This document shows, piece after piece, positions 58,485-64,000 of a stretch of 64,000 bases of DNA (the first letter of the stretch is position 1; every line of letters starts with the position of its first letter). The stretch is from contig OW203736.1 of NCBI GenBank assembly GCA_934045075.1, positions 19,046,805-19,110,804 on the forward strand. The letters run 5' to 3'. A model generated the notes under the pieces. That model saw only the letters and a program-made list of their open reading frames with translations. It did not search any database and was not told the origin of the DNA. Origin of the DNA: Yponomeuta sedellus (Eukaryota > Arthropoda > Insecta > Lepidoptera > Yponomeutidae). A program made the translations under genes and the position numbers.

Positions 58485-58982
58485 GTAAGTCATGCCCAAC
58501 AACCAACGACTTTACAATTCAATGCCATCGACTTGCATGTGGAAGTGTGTGTTTGATCCACAAGCACACACTTGCGAGTTCTATCTATTTCTCCTTCGGA
58601 AAATTCTCTAATATGAAGTTGCCTAGAAGAAATTGCTATTAGCAATAGGGCCGCCAATTGTAACTTATCTTTTGTAACTGCTGTTTTTGTAACTTTTTTT
58701 CCGGTGTACATATGTTGTGAGAGCAACTTTCGAGATTAGATCCTTCTTAACTCAACTGAAATAGACTGACGTTGTTTTTTTTATTTATACTATGGAACAC
58801 GAAGAAAAACTCACAAGAAATAAAACCACAATCTCTCCTCGTCTCGCCAGTAAGATTAAAATGTTTATTTGTGCAAGTTGTCTATTGTTTTAAAGGTATT
58901 AAAGGTTTAGACACCAAGCTTCGAAAATTTCTCTTGGTCCTGTTACAACGACATACTACTATAAATTTCTCTCTCCTTTCAG

Positions 58983-59841
58983 ACCCTCTGACCAAGAACG
59001 ACTCTGCGGACAACATGCTGTCGTGTAACGAGACCACATCGGAATGCACAGAGTCAGAGAGCAGCGAGCAATTCTACGAGTGCAACGAAAACCTCGCTTT
59101 CGTTGACCGTGAACCCATCAACACAGTGGACAACCTCCAGCCCACGCTGAAATTCGTCGATACCATCCCAGAAAATTGCAAAAACGGTCTGCTGGATCTC
59201 AGAAGCAGCGCCGAGAGAAACCCCAACGTTAAAATCGACAACGACCTAACTAGAGTTGCATTCAAACGTAGTAGCTCAGTGCCCAAAGGCGACGATAGAA
59301 TTCCTCAGCCAATTAGAAGGATAAGCCTCGAACACAAGATAGACATTGGCGATGACATCGAACCACCGCTCATCATCGACTCCACGTCCCCCAACGCAAG
59401 TATGAACACCATAGCGGAGGTTATACCGGTCGCGTTGCAGCCCAAACTCGAGTTGCCCATCTCAAGCGTGCCCGAGTCCCAGGAGAGCACGCCCAACGAC
59501 GACCCGCCCACAGAAATCCACTTGCCCAACGACGAACTGAAGGCGGAAGTCAAGGCGTCTCCCAGCGAGATATCCCCGCCTCTGGCAGACCAGGCCCACG
59601 AGGCTGAGTCGCTAAAGCAGTCCCCGGACACACCGAAGGAGGTGAAGAAAAGTCAGAACCTGTCGACGGACTTCGACCTTAGCGAGCAGCTGCAGAAGAT
59701 CCTCGGTATATCGTCGGAGAAGACGCGCGGGGATACTAGCGCGGAGCGGAAGAGTGAGCCGGCTAAGGAAGTGAAGATTGCGGAGGACGTCGTGAAAGTG
59801 CCATCGGTGAAGATTGATTCGCCGGAGGGCCAGAAAACTAG
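58983..59841 (+). CDS. ATXN10: Ataxin-10 exon 4, long disordered insert
   Basis: 859-nt exon (residues 388-672) with acceptor ctcctttcag and donor GGTAAAA. The translation is rich in E, S, P, D and K: SECTESESSEQFYECNEN, PKGDDRIPQPIRRISLE, PESQESTPNDDPPTEIHLP. No folded domain is recognised. It separates the N-terminal helical region from the conserved C-terminal domain and accounts for much of the extra length relative to vertebrate ataxin-10. Codon use is GC-richer than flanks, and the frame stays open, so it is coding. Confidence 0.85.
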
Positions 59842-60392
59842 GTAAAATTATTATTATGAATTCACATAAACAGCTGACGCGTGTATGTCACTTTCGTGCA
59901 CTTGTAAAAGGTTTAATGTCTAGTATCCTAATCTAGCTATTGAGTGACCATATGTTTAGATTTTTATGTAACTTATATATATCACACAGCCCTCTCTCAC
60001 AGAGAGAGCTTGGCTTCATCACCATGATTGCCCACCGCAGATTGACAATATCACGCTTTATGTGAACCCTCAGATACTCAGGTTTCTTCACGATGGTTTC
60101 CCTCACAGTTAGCGATTGATATTACTGCCACCACTATAACGTTCTAAAATGAACGTTTAGAAAATTTCAAAATTAGTTTCGAACATTCACAAATAATTTT
60201 CCTCAAATTTACAAATACGTCGAATAAAAGCTATTGTAAATTACAAATTCTAACCGCGTTTCGTTTCAGGAATAGCGCATTTTTAAATAACCCTGTAGCA
60301 AAATCCGGTGCATCACAGTAGTCTGTTCACTTTTTAATTTCATTAAATAGTGTATGTAATATAGATCACTAGTTTATCACACCGTTCCGCAG

Positions 60393-60537
60393 ACTTGGTG
60401 CAATAGACATGAGCACCGAGAAGAAACTGGTGACTAACGTGGAGACAGTGGAGCGGCACGTAGCCTTCGGCTTCAAGGCCGCCCTGGTACGCACACTTGC
60501 CAACCTCTGCTGGAAGAACCAGGAGAACAAGAGACAG
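60393..60537 (+). CDS. ATXN10: Ataxin-10 exon 5, start of the C-terminal domain
   Basis: 145 nt; acceptor ccgttccgcag, donor GTCAGC, phase 2 to 0. Encodes VERHVAFGFKAALVRTLANL followed by CWKNQENKRQ, the strongly conserved opening of the ataxin-10 C-terminal domain (F-G-F-K-x2-L-x-R then N-L-C). Confidence 0.93.
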
Positions 60538-60726
60538 GTCAGCTGCTTTCATGTAGAGTCAACCGTAGACTAGGAACTGACTCATCCCAAAGGGCACTGC
60601 TTGCTGTAATATAGGTGTCAAGCCTAGCAAATCAACAGAAGCTAATATAATAATGTTGATTCATGAACCAGTTATAATTTTAGGTAGTATGAAACTCCAT
60701 AAGGTTTTTTAAAATAACTCATTCAT

Positions 60727-60905
60727 TGACATCAACCCTTGTATGTCCCTACTGTTAGGCCACGGGTCTCTTCCTGCACCAGGTTAGGCCATACTCCACC
60801 ACAGGGGCCAAGTCCGGTTTGGGGTCGGAAGTTATCAAGTCGCCCATAAGGCCTCTGGCATAATGTAACGACTCCACTGCATGACAGTCGGCACCAACGG
60901 CTTAT
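60727..60905 (+). repeat. R1 repeat fragment in ATXN10 intron 5
   Basis: Diverged first half plus part of the middle of R1 (tcaacccttgtatgtcccta, ggcaccaacggctta). Same strand as the gene. Confidence 0.6.
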
Positions 60906-61379
60906 TCGTATTCTTATTTATTTTATAGACATGAAGCTAGCTTTATTCTTTTTAATGCTCTTTACTATACTCTCTGTACTACGTAAAGGCAGCGAAAGGT
61001 TTTTAAAAATTAAGCTAGGTAGACTAAGCAATTTGTATGGAATTTAAACGTCCCAAATTTTTACTACCTCTATATTGTAATGGTTTAATTTTACTGTTTC
61101 TATGTGGAAGAACCAGGAAAACAAACGCCCGGTCTACTGACTTGATGTAGCGTCAACCATAGACATTAATATAGCTAGACAACGCGATGTATACCGATTG
61201 CTTACTATTGTAATAGAAAATTTAAGTAAATGTCTCTTCTGTGGGTCTTCTGTTTTAACCTACCAAGTATTTTTTTATAGAAAATAGGATAATTCCACGA
61301 CTGCTCAAGAAGAAGAAAACGATATTATAAAGATTTTTATATTGAATATGAAGAAAATCAAGCACTATTTTGTTTTCAG

Positions 61380-61443
61380 ATGCGAGAGCTGGAAGTTATA
61401 CCCGTCTTGTTGGATTCCTGCAACATTGACGCGCGCAATCCAT
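61380..61443 (+). CDS. ATXN10: Ataxin-10 exon 6
   Basis: 64 nt; acceptor tgttttcag, donor GTATCC. Encodes MRELEVIPVLLDSCNIDARN then P, matching the conserved I-P-x2-L-x2-C-N-x-D-x2-N-P motif of ataxin-10. Phase 0 in, one base out. Confidence 0.92.
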
Positions 61444-61477
61444 GTATCCTTTACAAAACACTATCATTAGAATTATT

Positions 61478-61680
61478 AGACGACCTCTGTGGCGTAGCGG
61501 TAGCGCGTCTGCCTACCATGCAAGAGGTCCCGGGTTCGAATCCCGGCTGAAAAAAAAAGTCCAGGTCTTGGATGTTTACATGTTTGTGATGTCGTTGTTT
61601 CTGGTTCCCACGACACAGGGTATCCTAGTGTGGGGCCAGAAGCAATGTATGTGCCAGTATGTAAAATGTTATGTTGTTGT
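61478..61680 (+). repeat. S1 tRNA-derived SINE in ATXN10 intron 6
   Basis: ctctgtggcgtagcggtagc (A box), cccgggttcgaatcccggct (B box), body with tgtttacatgtttgtgatgt. It starts only about 35 bases after the exon 6 donor. Confidence 0.78.
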
Positions 61681-61867
61681 TATTTATTAGAATAGAATCT
61701 TACTAGCTGACCACTTCAAATGACCGACGACAAAATTCTGATGGCGGTTGAGAATCGGCGGAAAGAAGGGCCGTGCTTTGTGGAGGTGTATGGGAAATTA
61801 GTGTGCGCATATGGGCTGATTTATTGATCGCTATAGGTTCAGCTTTCTAAATTATGTGATATTTGTG

Positions 61868-62215
61868 AATTTTAGGTGTTGTTAAATCGGAAGAGTCCGA
61901 CCAGGTTTCTGCTCACCATGATTAAGCTCTGCGAATCGGAGCGAAACCTGCCCTCCTATTCCGTAGCAGTCCACTCTATCGAGTGGAGTGTTAAGAGTGA
62001 AGCGTTTAGACGACTCCTAAGTGTCAAAAAATGTATGCATTTGACAGCCGGAGTAGCTTAAAAAAAAGTAAAAATCAACGTCACTCAACTCAGTGGATAC
62101 TTACGTAATAATGCCCCAGGTCAGACTTTTCCGATTTAACAACACCCGTAAGTAGATCCGGACTAAAAGTCTACAATGTGTTGTTCTTACGAAAGTTTTA
62201 GTTCAAAAATTGTTA
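61868..62215 (+). mobile_element. Inverted-repeat (MITE-like) element in ATXN10 intron 6
   Basis: gtgttgttaaatcggaagag at 61875 pairs with cttttccgatttaacaacac near 62130-62149; a second inner palindrome is at 61950-61985 (actctatcgagtggagtgtt region). The flank and inner parts recur at 40735-40930. No coding capacity. Confidence 0.65.
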
Positions 62216-62763
62216 ACGTCTTTTTTTATATTGTTCATTGTGTTGTTTGCTTTTGCTACAGTATAGTCTACTTAAGGCGCTTTCGGGTGCTAACGACCGC
62301 CGCCCCGCCAAAAGAATAAAAATCATAAGTTGTTTTATAATACGTTTATTTCAATAAGTAAACATCAAAAATCTGATTTAACTATTTTTAGACCGAATGT
62401 TAAAACTTTTGATTTTTGATGATGCAGCTTAGAACTGATGATCAACATCCGACTTTAATCGATTTTAAAACGGCCGTTTTTTGCGGATAGGTTGTTGACC
62501 CTAAGTTCTAGTCTCTAGGTTCTAAAAATAGTTGTGATAGTGGTTAAAATCTATGATGTATACTTACTTATTGAAAAAAAGAGGTATTATAAAACGAGTT
62601 CTGATTTTTATTCCATTGGTGGCGCTCGTAACACCCCAAAGCGACTTTATGTTGGTCTTATCTAGTGTGTCCAAATTCAAATCATTCATTTATCTATATA
62701 TGGCATTCTCAGAGTGACGGACAATAACTTATTTCAATTTCCCTACATCTTCATGTTTTACAG

Positions 62764-62825
62764 TGATCATGCAGTGGGTGATTTTTGCCATTCGCAACCT
62801 GTGCGAGAACTGTCCGGAGAATCAG
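62764..62825 (+). CDS. ATXN10: Ataxin-10 exon 7
   Basis: 62 nt; acceptor tgttttacag, donor GTTTGT (weaker than the others). Encodes IMQWVIFAIRNLCENCPENQ, the hallmark W-V-I-x-A-I-R-N-L motif of the ataxin-10 C-terminal domain. Completes the split leucine codon and ends in phase 0. Confidence 0.95.
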
Positions 62826-63250
62826 GTTTGTTACATCTAGCATTATACTATAATATATAGTATTATAGTACTTTTTTTTTGAGATTTTTTTAATGCTTGT
62901 AAGTGCAAGACAATATCAAAGACAAAAAGTCTGAGCAAAATCTTACTCATTAATTTCTACCTTTTTTTGGACGAAGTGTTCTCTATTGGATCATACATTT
63001 TGTACAGTCACATCACAGCACATCAACTTTTACATACTAAGGTTATTCTAAGACCGACTTTATACCAAAAATTAACTGCTGCAAGCTATTGTAATTGTAA
63101 TTAATAAAAAAAACATGTTTCTAAAACCCCTTTGGGCTCCGCCAAAGTGGTGCAAAAGCTTCAAAAGAAAAACAATCTTTTATGTGTAAATCTCGGCACA
63201 TCATCCACACTTCAGTCTTTCTGTCGCTAACAATTTTTTTTTGTTTCCAG

Positions 63251-63379
63251 GAGGTGATCTCCAAATTGACTCTTCAGGGCCCCGTGGATAACGAGGTGCT
63301 ACGTGATATGGGCTTGACCCTCCAGCATTCTGATAGCCAAGGCAACTCAATTAGAGTTGTGCCCTTGTCAAGGCCTTGA
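63251..63379 (+). CDS. ATXN10: Ataxin-10 exon 8, C-terminus
   Basis: 129 nt from acceptor ttgtttccag to the stop codon TGA at 63377-63379. Encodes EVISKLTLQGPVDNEVLRDM then GLTLQHSDSQGNS and ends VVPLSRP. It fits the end of ataxin-10, where a short loop follows the final armadillo helix. Joined exons give 2418 nt, or 805 residues with the preferred exon 2 start. Confidence 0.92.
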   Translation, partial: EVISKLTLQGPVDNEVLRDMGLTLQHSDSQGNSIRVVPLSRP

Positions 63380-63472
63380 ATATCAGTAATATTAGAATCA
63401 TCATACATGTGTATTTTATTTGAGTCATGCATTGAAGCTCATTTGCTTTTAACAATGAGGTAAAAGTAAAGG

Positions 63473-63608
63473 GGTCTCGTACTCAATTTCGAATGACGAT
63501 AGCTCGGTGCTTAATACTTCGGTGGTACGTTTTGTCGGTGGATTATTTCCATCGAAAGATCAGTATCAAGCATCGAGCTATCGTTATTCCAATTTCAACT
63601 AAGAGACC
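63473..63608. mobile_element. Foldback element in the ATXN10 3-prime UTR
   Basis: Arms of about 45 bp: ggtctcgtactcaatttcga...gatagctcggtgctt at 63473 pairs with aagcatcgagctatcg...caactaagagacc ending 63608, with some mismatches. It lies about 95 bases after the stop codon. Confidence 0.6.
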
Positions 63609-63811
63609 CAAAGTATAGGACGTGCCTCCGCTGCCGGCGCCGGCATCGAAAAATAAGAAGAAATAGAAGCTGGCTTATCCTAATAATATGGTGACCATAG
63701 AACATGAAAAAGTGGTGACATCTGTTAAAATGTTTAAAATTATAAAACTTGACAAGACGATTGTTTCCTGTTACATATACTTAAAATCCCAATTTAATCA
63801 AGAAACGCCTT

Positions 63812-63817
63812 AATAAA
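63812..63817 (+). terminator. ATXN10: Candidate polyadenylation signal of ATXN10
   Basis: AATAAA in ccttaataaaataat, 433 bases after the stop. If used, the foldback element is part of the mRNA. No earlier canonical AATAAA was seen after the stop. Confidence 0.35.
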
Positions 63818-64000
63818 ATAATAACACGTTCATATTGGATTATTTCTAACGAGTGCCATTTTCCTAGAATTCTAATTTCTTGTTTTAGATGTCAGTTAAT
63901 ATTTTCAGTTATTCTGTAGGCTCCATTTTATCCAAGACTAAAGGTGCCGGTCCACATTATCGTACCTGGCGCCGGCACCGGGGCACTTCCGGGAATAGAA
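63818..64000. other. Right-edge sequence, no gene seen
   Basis: Short GC-rich phrases (ggcgccggcaccgggg) resemble 63630-63650. Nothing else recognised. Confidence 0.4.

Noticed and set aside
58250..58642. 130-codon plus-strand frame
   Set aside because: It overlaps exon 3, but it starts in a retroelement tail and runs through a clear GTAAGT donor. The spliced model with matching phases is better.
59074..59631. Minus-strand open frames opposite ATXN10 exon 4
   Set aside because: They are shadows of the GC-rich coding exon on the other strand.

Overview
The window looks like nuclear DNA of a moth or butterfly. It is AT-rich, with small exons, long introns, GT-AG splice sites and dense tRNA-derived SINEs, LINE tails and Helitron-like repeats of lepidopteran style. 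No species is named; family names come from recognising translated exons and repeat motifs, not from a search. Many short open frames are repeat debris.

Two host genes organise the window, head to head. On the minus strand, five coding exons (50297 down to 1) encode the N-terminal part of POSH (SH3RF family), a RING E3 ligase and SH3 scaffold. They give the RING domain, the first SH3 and the start of the second, and the gene runs off the left edge. Its first coding intron is about 35.8 kb and holds most of the mobile DNA. On the plus strand, eight exons from 54411 to 63379 encode a complete ataxin-10 (ATXN10) orthologue of about 805 residues. A tract of more than 2.2 kb of pure TAAA repeats fills most of its second intron.

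POSH introns 2 to 4 (1 to 14170) hold a minisatellite beside an exon, two foldback elements, RTE-type LINE tails and a nearly full-length CR1/Jockey-type LINE (6648 to about 11640, minus). POSH intron 1 holds two large DNA elements with CACTG or CACGG ends and 2-bp target duplications: element A (14584-20224) and element B (21236-29980). Each carries a decayed spliced gene of the same unrecognised protein family, and no transposase was found in either. Further right are a Gypsy-type LTR and gag fragment (33363-34956), two Helitron-like elements, many SINEs, and hairpins.

The strongest leads are the two CACTA-like elements sharing a cargo gene, the giant tetranucleotide array inside ataxin-10 (human ATXN10 carries the pathogenic intronic ATTCT expansion of SCA10), and a minisatellite that seems to have grown from the splice-acceptor side of a POSH exon.
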